Notes under the pieces: model-generated | Database searches by the model: none | What the model was told of the DNA's origin: nothing | Seen by the model: only the letters and a program-made list of their open reading frames with translations | Translations under genes and position numbers: made by a program | In this document: positions 33,650-41,861 of the stretch, piece after piece | Layout: the number at the start of each line of letters is the position of its first letter | Position numbering within the stretch: position 1 is the stretch's first letter | NCBI GenBank assembly: GCA_964492485.1 | Contig: CAZBKM010000002.1 | Location: forward strand, 268,649 to 332,648 | Source: UBA5336 sp964492485 | Lineage (GTDB): Bacteria; Pseudomonadota; Alphaproteobacteria; Caulobacterales; Hyphomonadaceae | Length of the DNA: 64,000 bases | Reading direction: 5' to 3'

Positions 33650-34990
33650 ATGCAGATCGTCGACACCGCACTTGCCCAGCGCGCGGCAGCGAATCGCCCC
33701 GTGATCCTGGGCGTCTTCGGAGCGGGCTTCATGGCCCGCGGCCTCGTCAACCAGGTTCAGCGCTACATGCCCGGCCTGCGGATCGGGGTCATCTGCAATC
33801 GTACGATCGAAGCGGCCCGCGCGGCACTGGTCGAGGCGGGGACGCCCCGGGACGACATCATAGAGACCGCCAATGCCGAGGCGGCGAATGCGGTGATCGA
33901 GGCTGGCAAGGTCGCCATCACGGACGACCCGGCCGTACTCTGCGGCGCCGGCACCGTCGAGGTCGCGATCGAGGCCACGGGACACGTGGAGTATGGCGCC
34001 AGGGTCACCACCCTCGCCATCGAGCATGGCCTGCCCATGGTCTTGATGAATGCCGAACTCGACGCGACCGTGGGGCCGATCCTGAAACGCAGGGCGGATG
34101 CGGCGGGCGTGCTCCTGACCGGGTGTGACGGTGACCAGCCGGGCGTCCAGATGAACCTCTACCGGTTCGTCACCAGCATTGGCCTGATCCCGCGTGTCTG
34201 TGGCAACATCAAGGGCCTGCAGGACCGTTATCGCACGCCAGCCACCCAGGCCGCGTTCGCCCGTCAGTGGGGCCAGACTCCCAGCATGGTCACGAGCTTC
34301 GCGGATGGCACCAAGATCTCCTTCGAACAGGCCATCGTGGCCAATGCCACGGGCATGAAGGTCGCCCGGCGCGGCATGATCGGGCTGGAACATCGCGGCC
34401 ATGTCGACGACATGACCGGCCTTTACGATCTGGAGCAGCTTCGTGCTCTGGGCGGGATCGTGGACTATGTGGTCGGACCAAAGCCCGGACCGGGTGTCTT
34501 CATCTTTGCCGAAGCGCGCGACGACACGCAGAGGCACTATCTCAACTATGGCAAGCTGGGCGAAGGCCCGCTCTACAGCTTCTATGTCCCCTACCATCTC
34601 ACCGTGTTCGAGGTCCCGCTGTCGGCGGCCCGCGTGGTGCTGAACCGGGACACCGTCATCGCACCGTTGGCCGGGCCTGTGGTCGACGTGATCGCCGTTG
34701 CAAAGCGCGACCTGAAAGCGGGCGAGACGGTGGACGGACTGGGTGGGTACATGACCTACGGCGTCTGCGAAAACCATGAGACCGTCCGCAGCGACCGCCT
34801 TCTGCCGATGGGCCTTGCGGAAGGCTGCGTCCTGACGCGCGACATTTCCAGGGACCAGGTGATGACCCTGGACGATGTCGTTCTGCCTGCCAACAGCCTG
34901 ACCGTCCGCCTGCGCGAGGCGCAGGACCTCGAATTCCCCACGCCGCAGGGCCCACCGCCCTGCGGTTGCTGCAGCCCCGACAGGACCTGA
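33650..34990 (+). CDS. NAD(P)-dependent oxidoreductase with SAF domain (StrU-like)
   Basis: 446 residues. The N-terminal Rossmann fold has GVFGAGFMARGLV, followed by a homoserine-dehydrogenase/Gfo-Idh-like substrate domain (NAELDATVGP, GCDGDQPG). The C-terminal SAF-type domain contains RDLKAGETVDGLGG. It ends with a Cys-rich tail, PPPCGCCSP. StrU-type proteins of this layout occur in deoxy-sugar and antibiotic clusters; the substrate is not known. It starts an operon with the UXS-like and ugd genes (2-bp gaps), which suggests a step in nucleotide-sugar metabolism. Confidence 0.8.
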   Translation: MQIVDTALAQRAAANRPVILGVFGAGFMARGLVNQVQRYMPGLRIGVICNRTIEAARAALVEAGTPRDDIIETANAEAANAVIEAGKVAITDDPAVLCGAGTVEVAIEATGHVEYGARVTTLAIEHGLPMVLMNAELDATVGPILKRRADAAGVLLTGCDGDQPGVQMNLYRFVTSIGLIPRVCGNIKGLQDRYRTPATQAAFARQWGQTPSMVTSFADGTKISFEQAIVANATGMKVARRGMIGLEHRGHVDDMTGLYDLEQLRALGGIVDYVVGPKPGPGVFIFAEARDDTQRHYLNYGKLGEGPLYSFYVPYHLTVFEVPLSAARVVLNRDTVIAPLAGPVVDVIAVAKRDLKAGETVDGLGGYMTYGVCENHETVRSDRLLPMGLAEGCVLTRDISRDQVMTLDDVVLPANSLTVRLREAQDLEFPTPQGPPPCGCCSPDRT

Positions 34991-34992
34991 CC

Positions 34993-36102
34993 ATGACCAC
35001 TGCCGACGCAATCGTCGAAACCGACCTGCACGAGATCACCCAAGCCGCGGCAGACGCTTTCGAGGCGCTTTCCGGCGGATCTCTCCTGATCGTCGGCGGC
35101 GCGGGTTTCCTTGGCTACTATCTGGTCCAGGCGCCGCTGCACTGGAACCGCGTCTCGGGCAAGGCGCCAATCCGGGTCACGGTTTATGACAACTGGATCC
35201 GGGGCGTTCCCGACTGGCTGAAGGCTCTGGAGGGCGACCCCCACCTCACGCTGGTGACCCATGACGTGACCGACCCGATGCCAGCGCAGGCGGGGCCCTT
35301 CGACTATGTCATCCACGCCGCGTCCATCGCCTCGCCGACCTATTATCGCCGCTATCCCATCGAGACGATGGACGCCAATGTGAACGGACTGCGCAACCTG
35401 CTGGACCATGCCATGGCGCAGACGGCCGCCGGCCAGCCGCTGAAGGGCTTCCTCTACTATTCCACCAGCGAAATCTATGGCGACCCGGATCCGGCCAATA
35501 TCCCGACGCCTGAGACCTATCGCGGCAACGTCTCCTGCACCGGCCCCCGCGCCTGCTACGATGAGAGCAAGCGATACGGCGAGACGTTATGCGTGAATTT
35601 CGCAGCCCAGCACGACCTGCCGATCAAGGTGGCGCGACCGTTCAACAATTACGGTCCGGGGCTGAAGATCACCGACCGGCGCGTCCTGCCCGACTTCGCG
35701 CGCGACATCTTTGCCGGCCGGGACATCGTGCTTCTCTCCGATGGCTCCCCGACACGGACCTTCTGCTATGTGGCCGATGCGGTGGCGGGCTATTTCAAGG
35801 TCCTGGTGCATGGCCGCCCGGGAGAGGCGTACAATATCGGCGTGGAAACCCCGGAAATCTCCATGGCCGAGCTTGCGGAGAAGGTATGCGCCATCGCCGC
35901 GCGCGAATTCGGGTACACCGGCCGCGCCATCTACAGCCAGAGCGACGATACCGACTATCTGGTCGACAATCCCAACCGCCGCTGCCCGATCATCACGAAG
36001 GCCCGGGAAGAACTCGGCTATGCACCGCGCATCGCACCCGACGAGGGGCTGCGCCGTGCACTGATCTGGTACAGCGGCCACCAGACCGCCGAGGACAAGT
36101 GA
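34993..36102 (+). CDS. UDP-glucuronate decarboxylase (UXS)-like epimerase/dehydratase
   Basis: 369-residue extended SDR. It has GGAGFLGYYLV, HAASIASPTYY, STSEIYGDP and the catalytic CTGPRACYDESKRYGE (Tyr-x-x-x-Lys), closely matching UDP-xylose synthases (SGPRxCYDExKR). It would turn UDP-glucuronate into UDP-xylose. ugd, which makes UDP-glucuronate, follows after 2 bp, which supports this. The ATG at 34993 follows the oxidoreductase stop by 2 bp. The N-terminal extension of about 30 residues before the GGAGFLG motif is unusual. Confidence 0.82.
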   Translation: MTTADAIVETDLHEITQAAADAFEALSGGSLLIVGGAGFLGYYLVQAPLHWNRVSGKAPIRVTVYDNWIRGVPDWLKALEGDPHLTLVTHDVTDPMPAQAGPFDYVIHAASIASPTYYRRYPIETMDANVNGLRNLLDHAMAQTAAGQPLKGFLYYSTSEIYGDPDPANIPTPETYRGNVSCTGPRACYDESKRYGETLCVNFAAQHDLPIKVARPFNNYGPGLKITDRRVLPDFARDIFAGRDIVLLSDGSPTRTFCYVADAVAGYFKVLVHGRPGEAYNIGVETPEISMAELAEKVCAIAAREFGYTGRAIYSQSDDTDYLVDNPNRRCPIITKAREELGYAPRIAPDEGLRRALIWYSGHQTAEDK

Positions 36103-36104
36103 CC

Positions 36105-37463
36105 ATGCGCGTCTCCATCATAGGAACCGGATATGTCGGGCTGGTGTCGGGCGCCTGCCTGGCGGCCCTTGGCCATGACGTCATCTGTGTCGACGTCGAT
36201 CCGTCCAAGGTCGATCGCATCAATGCCGGCGACCCGCCCATCTACGAGGCTGGCCTGGCGGAGATCCTGGCGGAGACCGTGGGCAGCCGCCTGACCGCGA
36301 CGACCGATCTGCGGACCGCCGTGCTCGACACCGATCTGTCCATCATCGCCGTGGGCACACCCTTCGACGGCGACGAGATCGACCTCACCTACATTCGCCA
36401 GGTCTCCGAACAGATCGGCAGGGTACTCAAGGACAAGGACGGCTATCATGTCGTCGTCGTGAAGAGCACCGTGGTGCCCGGCACGACCGACGACGTGGTC
36501 CTGCCGCTGCTGGAGGCGGCCTCCGGGAAGCAGGCCGGGCGCGATTTCGGGGTGGGCATGAACCCGGAATTCCTCAAGGAAGGCGAAGCGGTGCAGGACT
36601 TCATGCACCCGGACCGGATCGTGCTTGGCGGGATCGACCGCCGGACGCAGGACACGCTCGGCGCGCTCTACAGCGTGTTCGAGACCACGGACATCGTTCG
36701 CACCGACCCCCGCACGGCGGAGATGATCAAGTACGCCTCCAACTCGCTGCTCGCCACGCTGATCTCCTTTTCCAACGAAATCGGCAATCTGTGCGCCGAG
36801 GTCGGCGTCGACGTGGTCGAGGCCCTCGGTGGCGTGCACCTCGACAAGCGTTTCTCCCCGCTGCTGCCCGACGGTCGGCGGATCACGCCCGGGTTCGTCA
36901 GCTATGTCGGCGCCGGCTGCGGTTTCGGTGGAAGCTGCTTTCCCAAGGACGTGAAGGCGCTCATCGCCTATGGCGACAAGGCGGGCGCCCCGATGGGGCT
37001 CCTGCGCTCCGTGATCGAGGTGAACGCCAAACAGCCCGCGCGGATGCTCGACATGCTGCGTGGCCACCTGCCGGATCTGTATGGCCGGCGGATCGCCGTG
37101 CTCGGCATGGCCTTCAAGCCGGGCACCGACGATATACGCGAAAGCCCTGCGCTGCCCGTCACCCGGGCCCTTCTCGAGTCAGGTGCCGCCATCACCGCGT
37201 TCGATCCGGTGGCCCGCCATGAGGCGGAAGCCGTATTCGGCGATGCCGTCGCCTTTCGGGACGATCTGGAAAGCGCCATCGCAGATGCCGAAGCCATCCT
37301 GATCATGACCCGCTGGCCCGACTTCGAGGCACTGCCCGCCCTGCTGGCAGGACGCGATCCCGCGCCGCTGGTGATCGACGGGCGGCGCATGCTGCCGAAA
37401 ACCTCCGTGGCGCGGTACGAGGGCATCGGGCTGAAAAGCGAGCAGGCAAGGCCCGCAATGTAG
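36105..37463 (+). CDS. ugd: UDP-glucose 6-dehydrogenase
   Basis: Oxidises UDP-glucose to UDP-glucuronate with two NAD+. It has IGTGYVGLVSGACLA at the N-terminus, MIKYASNSLLATLISFSNE with the catalytic Lys/Asn region, and GCGFGGSCFPKD with the nucleophilic Cys near residue 278. The length is 452 residues, normal for the family. The frame continues upstream inside the UXS gene, but ATG 36105 fits the family N-terminus. Last gene of the oxidoreductase-UXS-ugd operon. Confidence 0.96.
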   Translation: MRVSIIGTGYVGLVSGACLAALGHDVICVDVDPSKVDRINAGDPPIYEAGLAEILAETVGSRLTATTDLRTAVLDTDLSIIAVGTPFDGDEIDLTYIRQVSEQIGRVLKDKDGYHVVVVKSTVVPGTTDDVVLPLLEAASGKQAGRDFGVGMNPEFLKEGEAVQDFMHPDRIVLGGIDRRTQDTLGALYSVFETTDIVRTDPRTAEMIKYASNSLLATLISFSNEIGNLCAEVGVDVVEALGGVHLDKRFSPLLPDGRRITPGFVSYVGAGCGFGGSCFPKDVKALIAYGDKAGAPMGLLRSVIEVNAKQPARMLDMLRGHLPDLYGRRIAVLGMAFKPGTDDIRESPALPVTRALLESGAAITAFDPVARHEAEAVFGDAVAFRDDLESAIADAEAILIMTRWPDFEALPALLAGRDPAPLVIDGRRMLPKTSVARYEGIGLKSEQARPAM

Positions 37464-37571
37464 GGCACACGGTTTGCACCGGATGGGGTCAAGCCAACAC
37501 GTCGACGCCAGCCGGCATTGCGGCCGGGACACCGGACCTCTAGTAAACGACTGTAATGAAACGGGGACATC

Positions 37572-38948
37572 ATGCGGGACGCAGGTATTCGGATTATCGG
37601 CTCGGGATGTGCCGGTCTTGGGGCAGCCCACCATTTGGCGCGGGAGGGGGTTCAGCCCGTCATCTACGATGCGCGGTCGCGGTTCGGCGGCCACACCATG
37701 TCGTGGGCCTATGATGACGGCTTCATCTTCGACGAAGGTCCGCATGTGTCCTTCACCAAGAACGAGCGGATGCAGACTCTGCTCGCCGAGGCCGTGGACG
37801 GCGACTATCAGGCCTTTCCATCGCGGGTGAACAATTACTGGCAGGGTCACTGGATCAAGCATCCCGCCCAGGTGAACCTGGCCGGCCTGCCCCAGCAGCT
37901 CGTGGTCGACTGCCTGAAAGATTTCATCGCCGCCCAGAACAGCGAGCCGGGCGAGATCCGTCACTATGAGGACTGGCTGCGTGCCGCGTTCGGACACACC
38001 ATCGCCGAGACTTTCCCGGCACAGTACACCCGCAAGTACCACACGACCGAGGCCAGGAACCTGACAACGGACTGGCTGGGTCCCCGCCTCTACCGGCCCG
38101 ACCTGGAGGAGGTGCTGCATGGCGCCCTCTCCAAGGAGACCAAGGACGTCCACTACATTCCCAATTTCCGCTACCCGACCCATGGTGGCTTCGAGAGCTA
38201 TCTTCGGGCCTTCGCGGACATGTCGGAGCTGCATCTCGACCACCGCGTGGATGAAATCGATGTCGAGGCCCGTACCCTCCGCTTCGGCAATGGCCGCACG
38301 GCTGGCTATGACAGGCTGATCTCGTCCATCCCCTTGCCGGCCCTCATCCCGCTGATCCGCCAGGCCCCTCGCGAGGTCCGTGACGCCGCCGCCCTCCTGT
38401 CCTGCTCGCAGGTAGTCCTGGTGAACATCGGCGTGAAGCGTCCCGACGTATCCGACCAGCACTGGACCTATTTCTACGACGACGACTACTGCTTCTCGCG
38501 CCTGTCCTTCCCGTCGAACTTCTCGCCCAAGGTGGCGCCCGAGGGCTGCAGCGCCATCCAGGCGGAAATCTACTTCTCCGAAAAGTGGAAGCCGATGACC
38601 GGCACGCTGGAAGACTGGGTTGAACCGACCATAGACGGCCTGATCCGCTGCGGCCTCGTCCGAGACCGCTCGGAGATCATCCATACCTCCACCCTCTGGG
38701 TACCTTGGGGCAATGTAATCTTCGACCATGACCGACCCGCGAACCTCAAGATCGTGCATGACTATCTGCGCGAGGTCGGGATCGCCTATTGCGGGCGCTA
38801 TGGCGACTGGGCCTATATCTGGACCGACGAGAGCTTCATGTCGGGCGAGCGGGCCGCCAACATGGTCCTGAACCATACCGGCGACCCCACCGTGGCCGCA
38901 CATCCGCCGCGCGACCCGGCAAATGACCCGAAGGCCTCGCCCGCCTGA
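37572..38948 (+). CDS. FAD-dependent amine-oxidase/UDP-galactopyranose-mutase-like flavoprotein
   Basis: 458 residues. The FAD-binding motif GSGCAGLGAAHHL is at about residues 10-22 with an acidic end (VIYDA); then FGGHTMSW and DEGPHVSF follow, as in protoporphyrinogen-oxidase/UGM-like flavoproteins of polysaccharide loci. It may rearrange or oxidise a sugar nucleotide or a lipid-linked sugar; no substrate can be named. GGGG lies just before the start. It follows ugd by about 108 bp and is convergent with the epimerase at 38.9 kb. Confidence 0.72.
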   Translation: MRDAGIRIIGSGCAGLGAAHHLAREGVQPVIYDARSRFGGHTMSWAYDDGFIFDEGPHVSFTKNERMQTLLAEAVDGDYQAFPSRVNNYWQGHWIKHPAQVNLAGLPQQLVVDCLKDFIAAQNSEPGEIRHYEDWLRAAFGHTIAETFPAQYTRKYHTTEARNLTTDWLGPRLYRPDLEEVLHGALSKETKDVHYIPNFRYPTHGGFESYLRAFADMSELHLDHRVDEIDVEARTLRFGNGRTAGYDRLISSIPLPALIPLIRQAPREVRDAAALLSCSQVVLVNIGVKRPDVSDQHWTYFYDDDYCFSRLSFPSNFSPKVAPEGCSAIQAEIYFSEKWKPMTGTLEDWVEPTIDGLIRCGLVRDRSEIIHTSTLWVPWGNVIFDHDRPANLKIVHDYLREVGIAYCGRYGDWAYIWTDESFMSGERAANMVLNHTGDPTVAAHPPRDPANDPKASPA

Positions 38949-38964
38949 GGCGCAATAGTGCCCC

Positions 38965-39873
38965 TCACGCCGCCAGGGCGGCGCGGAAGGCGTCCACCGT
39001 GTCCCGGGCGCCGGATTGCAGATCGAACCGCGGGCGCCAGTCCAGGGCGGCATGGCTCTTGGTCATGTCAGCCACGATCAGCGGCGGCTCATGGGCGGGC
39101 GCGTGGCGTGCGCCCAGCTCCACCAGTTCCGGGCAACCCGTCGCCTCCGCCAGGGCCTCGATCAGGTCGCGCACCCGCACCGGATGGCCAGAAGCCAGGT
39201 TGAAGGCACCGTCATGCCCGCTCTCCAGGAGCGACACGAAGCCCTCCGCCACATCGGCCACATGCAGATAGTCTCGCAATTGCAGACCATGCGTGCACAA
39301 GGCGGGCTGCCCGTCGAGCAGGGCGCCGACCACCGACGCGCCAAGACGGCTGGGATGTTCCCCGGGACCATAGACGAAGAAGGCCCGCCCCCAGGCCAGC
39401 GAGACGCCGGCCTCGCGGGCCAGCGGCTCCAGGATCGCGAACAGGGCGAGCTTGCAGCCCCCGTAAAGCGTGCTTGGCCGCAGCGGAGTCACCTCTTCCG
39501 CGCAAAGCCCCCCGGACCAGTCATACTCGCCACAGCTTCCGGCAAAGACCATGCGCCGGCCTCCGGCCGCCATGAACGCCTCGGCCAGGTGCAGGGAGTG
39601 GCGCACCCAGTCGACATTCTCCGGCGCCGACCAGAGACCCTGCACCACCGGCTGCCAGGCCAGATGCATCAGGGTGTCGCTGTCGGCCGCGGTCACGGCC
39701 GCGCGCACCGCATCGGCATCGGTAAGGTCGACCATGACGGCTTCGGCCCCTCGCGGCAGCGCGACGTCCCTGCGCGCGGTGAACACGACCGGGTTAGCCC
39801 CCTGCGCCACGAGACGCGCCACGACGTGGCGGCCGATGAACCCTGTTCCGCCCGTGACGATCACACGCGCCAT
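38965..39873 (-). CDS. NAD-dependent sugar epimerase/dehydratase (extended SDR)
   Basis: 302 residues: VTGGTGFIGRHVVARL at the N-terminus, AGSCGEYD, and the catalytic LYGGCKLALF with Tyr and Lys, then LRDYLHVADVAEGFV typical of nucleotide-sugar SDRs. It probably reduces or epimerises a sugar nucleotide together with the RmlC-like gene, whose stop lies 18 bp before this start. The two may modify one sugar, for example 4-reduction following a 3- or 5-epimerisation. The product is unknown. Confidence 0.82.
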   Translation of the reverse strand: MARVIVTGGTGFIGRHVVARLVAQGANPVVFTARRDVALPRGAEAVMVDLTDADAVRAAVTAADSDTLMHLAWQPVVQGLWSAPENVDWVRHSLHLAEAFMAAGGRRMVFAGSCGEYDWSGGLCAEEVTPLRPSTLYGGCKLALFAILEPLAREAGVSLAWGRAFFVYGPGEHPSRLGASVVGALLDGQPALCTHGLQLRDYLHVADVAEGFVSLLESGHDGAFNLASGHPVRVRDLIEALAEATGCPELVELGARHAPAHEPPLIVADMTKSHAALDWRPRFDLQSGARDTVDAFRAALAA

Positions 39874-39890
39874 TCCCCACCTCCAGTTCC

Positions 39891-40421
39891 CTAGACGACG
39901 ATGTCGGGCCAGGCCCGATCCTTTTCAGATACTTCGGTCACCTCCGCCGGCCAGTGGATGCCGACCCCCGGATCGTCCCAGCGCACGCCACGCTCGGTAC
40001 CAGGCGCGTAAAAGGCCGAGGTCTGATACAGCACCTCGGTGTCGTCCGTGAGGCTGAGATAGCCATGGGCGAACAGGGGCGGCATATAGACGGCGAGCCG
40101 GTTGGCCGCCGACAGCTCGACACCATACCACTGCGCGAACGTGGCCGAGCCCGGCCGCATGTCGACGATGACATCGAACACCGCGCCACGCACACAGCGC
40201 AGGAATTTGGCCTCCGGCGTCGTCTCGTCCTGATAGTGCAGCCCGCGCAGGGTGCCACGGGCCACATTGCCCGACATGTTCATCTGCACGAAGGCCACAT
40301 CGATCCCGGCCTCGGCGAATTCCCGCGCGCAATACGCCCGCGCGAACCACCCCCGCGCATCGCCACGCGGCTCCTGCGACACCAGAAACGCTCCCGCCAG
40401 GGGAAGAGGGTCGAATTGCAT
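39891..40421 (-). CDS. dTDP-4-dehydrorhamnose 3,5-epimerase-like cupin (RmlC family)
   Basis: 176 residues with the RmlC signature TLRGLHYQ (catalytic His), AVFDVIVDMRPGS, FAHGYLSLTDDTEVLYQ and GVRWDDPGVGI. A second, more canonical RmlC is at 56.8 kb inside the rfb cluster, so this copy probably acts on a different 4-keto sugar, paired with the SDR that follows it. It reads leftward, away from the low-GC glycosyltransferase core. Confidence 0.85.
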   Translation of the reverse strand: MQFDPLPLAGAFLVSQEPRGDARGWFARAYCAREFAEAGIDVAFVQMNMSGNVARGTLRGLHYQDETTPEAKFLRCVRGAVFDVIVDMRPGSATFAQWYGVELSAANRLAVYMPPLFAHGYLSLTDDTEVLYQTSAFYAPGTERGVRWDDPGVGIHWPAEVTEVSEKDRAWPDIVV

Positions 40422-40719
40422 GGGCCCCCCGAGATTGATCCGACGGCGTCCATGACCGCCGCGTTGCCCTAATCCTTGCCAGCAGAGCGCCCAACCGTAC
40501 GCAAGCGCCTTGCCACGTCCGCCGCTGTCCTAACGGGCCTAACGCCAAAAATACAGGCACGACGCTGACATTGAACAGAGAGCCCGGTGGGTGGGATGGG
40601 AGCCGGTGGGACGGGAGTGGGTGGGAGCGCTTGGTCGATACGCATGCTTTCTCTGCGCTCGGATGCCTATGGGGTCATTTTTTTTGTGTAAGTACGGCGA
40701 ACGCCATTAGTCGTAGACC
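40422..40719. other. Intergenic region at the left border of the low-GC core
   Basis: 298 bp between divergent genes. It holds the G-rich tract at 40589-40625 and an eight-T run at 40678-40685; no gene is supported. Composition becomes less GC-rich from here to the right. Confidence 0.5.
40589..40625 (+). other. G-quadruplex-forming tract
   Basis: Seven GGG runs in 37 bases on the plus strand with loops of 1, 2, 7, 2, 3 and 1 bases, enough for the G3-N(1-7) quadruplex rule. It lies 95 bp before the glycosyltransferase at 40720 and in the leader region of the divergent RmlC-like gene. Confidence 0.6.
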
Positions 40720-41844
40720 ATGATCCGCGTCTTGCTCATTGCCCGTCACTTTCCGCCCCTCGTGTCTGGCGGCGCCCGCAGATCGCTTGCCATTCGAGAT
40801 GGACTGACCCAGGCGGGTATTAGGGTCGACATCGTCGCGCCTTGCCTGTCCGGGGGAATGGAAGGTTTGACAGTTCCCCATCCGCACCCTGATCCGAGCC
40901 CCCGTGAAGGTGATCGGCAAGGCTTGCGAGACCGGCTCCGTCCATGGCTCTTCTGGCCGGACCCGGACATACGTTGGTCCAAGCGGGCTGCGCGGGCTGC
41001 CGCAAAGATGCTCCCTGCGCCAGATGTGGTCATTACGACGTCTCCCCCTGAATCCATCCACGCCGCGGGGCGGATGATTCAGAAACGAACCAATGCCATC
41101 TGGATTGCCGACTTCAGGGATTCCTGGCTGGATGAACCCCTGGCGCCGTGGAGAACGACCCGGCTCCGCAGGCTCTGCGAGCGGGCATGGGCGAGACATG
41201 TCCTCCGGCGGGCCGATGCGCTCACCGTGGTCGACGAACGCTCCCGCGGTGAAGTGCAAGGGCTGCTTGATGCGTGCCACCAGGTGACGATTCTTGAGCA
41301 GCCCGCAGACCCACCCACAGAACGCGAAGCGTTCTGCAGTTCGACGCGCAACATCGTTCACACAGGGTCGTTTCGATTATCGGATCCCGATCGTGACATT
41401 GCCACGGCACTCCAAGCATTTGAATCGGCTTTCAGATCACGAACTGACCTTCGACTTCACCTTGTGGGTCGTCTCACAAACCAAGAAAGAAATAAGGTGG
41501 CTGCCTCGTCGGCGGCCAACGCCATCGTCCTGCATGATACCGTTGACCTTCACACGGTAAGGAGAATGCAGGCTGGTGCCGATCTGGGCCTGATCGTGGC
41601 GGCGCCGGACACGAACGCCGTACCGGGCAAGCTCTTCGAATATGCGGCGGCGGGACTGCCTGTCGCGATACTGGGCGGCGGGGCATGGGCAAAGACCTTC
41701 AGCCGTGACAATGCTGACGCTGTCGCCATCATGACGGGGGCATCGGAGCCGATCCGCCTGCCACCCCCCCTCACAGTCGAGGAATTTGGCGTCGCGTTGG
41801 CGACGCTGATAGAAGACACTCGCCGACGTCGCAGTCGACGCTGA
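40720..41844 (+). CDS. GT4-like glycosyltransferase
   Basis: 374 residues. It opens MIRVLLIARHFPPLVSGGA, the typical N-lobe of GT-B glycosyltransferases, and its C-lobe has GADLGLIVAAPDTNAVPGKLFEYAAAGLPV, in which the E7-type Glu binds the sugar nucleotide. Donor and acceptor are unknown. A short HPHPDPSPREGD stretch near residue 54 looks like inserted low-complexity sequence. It is the only glycosyltransferase here on the plus strand and is convergent with the next one. Confidence 0.82.
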   Translation: MIRVLLIARHFPPLVSGGARRSLAIRDGLTQAGIRVDIVAPCLSGGMEGLTVPHPHPDPSPREGDRQGLRDRLRPWLFWPDPDIRWSKRAARAAAKMLPAPDVVITTSPPESIHAAGRMIQKRTNAIWIADFRDSWLDEPLAPWRTTRLRRLCERAWARHVLRRADALTVVDERSRGEVQGLLDACHQVTILEQPADPPTEREAFCSSTRNIVHTGSFRLSDPDRDIATALQAFESAFRSRTDLRLHLVGRLTNQERNKVAASSAANAIVLHDTVDLHTVRRMQAGADLGLIVAAPDTNAVPGKLFEYAAAGLPVAILGGGAWAKTFSRDNADAVAIMTGASEPIRLPPPLTVEEFGVALATLIEDTRRRRSRR

Positions 41845-41861
41845 AGCGCTGGATAGGCCAT

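Noticed and set aside
38949..38990. Terminator between the convergent flavoprotein and epimerase genes
   Set aside because: The CGCCGCC-AGG-GCGGCG stem lies inside the epimerase coding end and has no T-run; it may be coding composition only.
37179..39053. A 624-codon minus-strand open frame across ugd and the flavoprotein gene
   Set aside because: It spans two well-supported genes on the other strand and has no recognisable motif.
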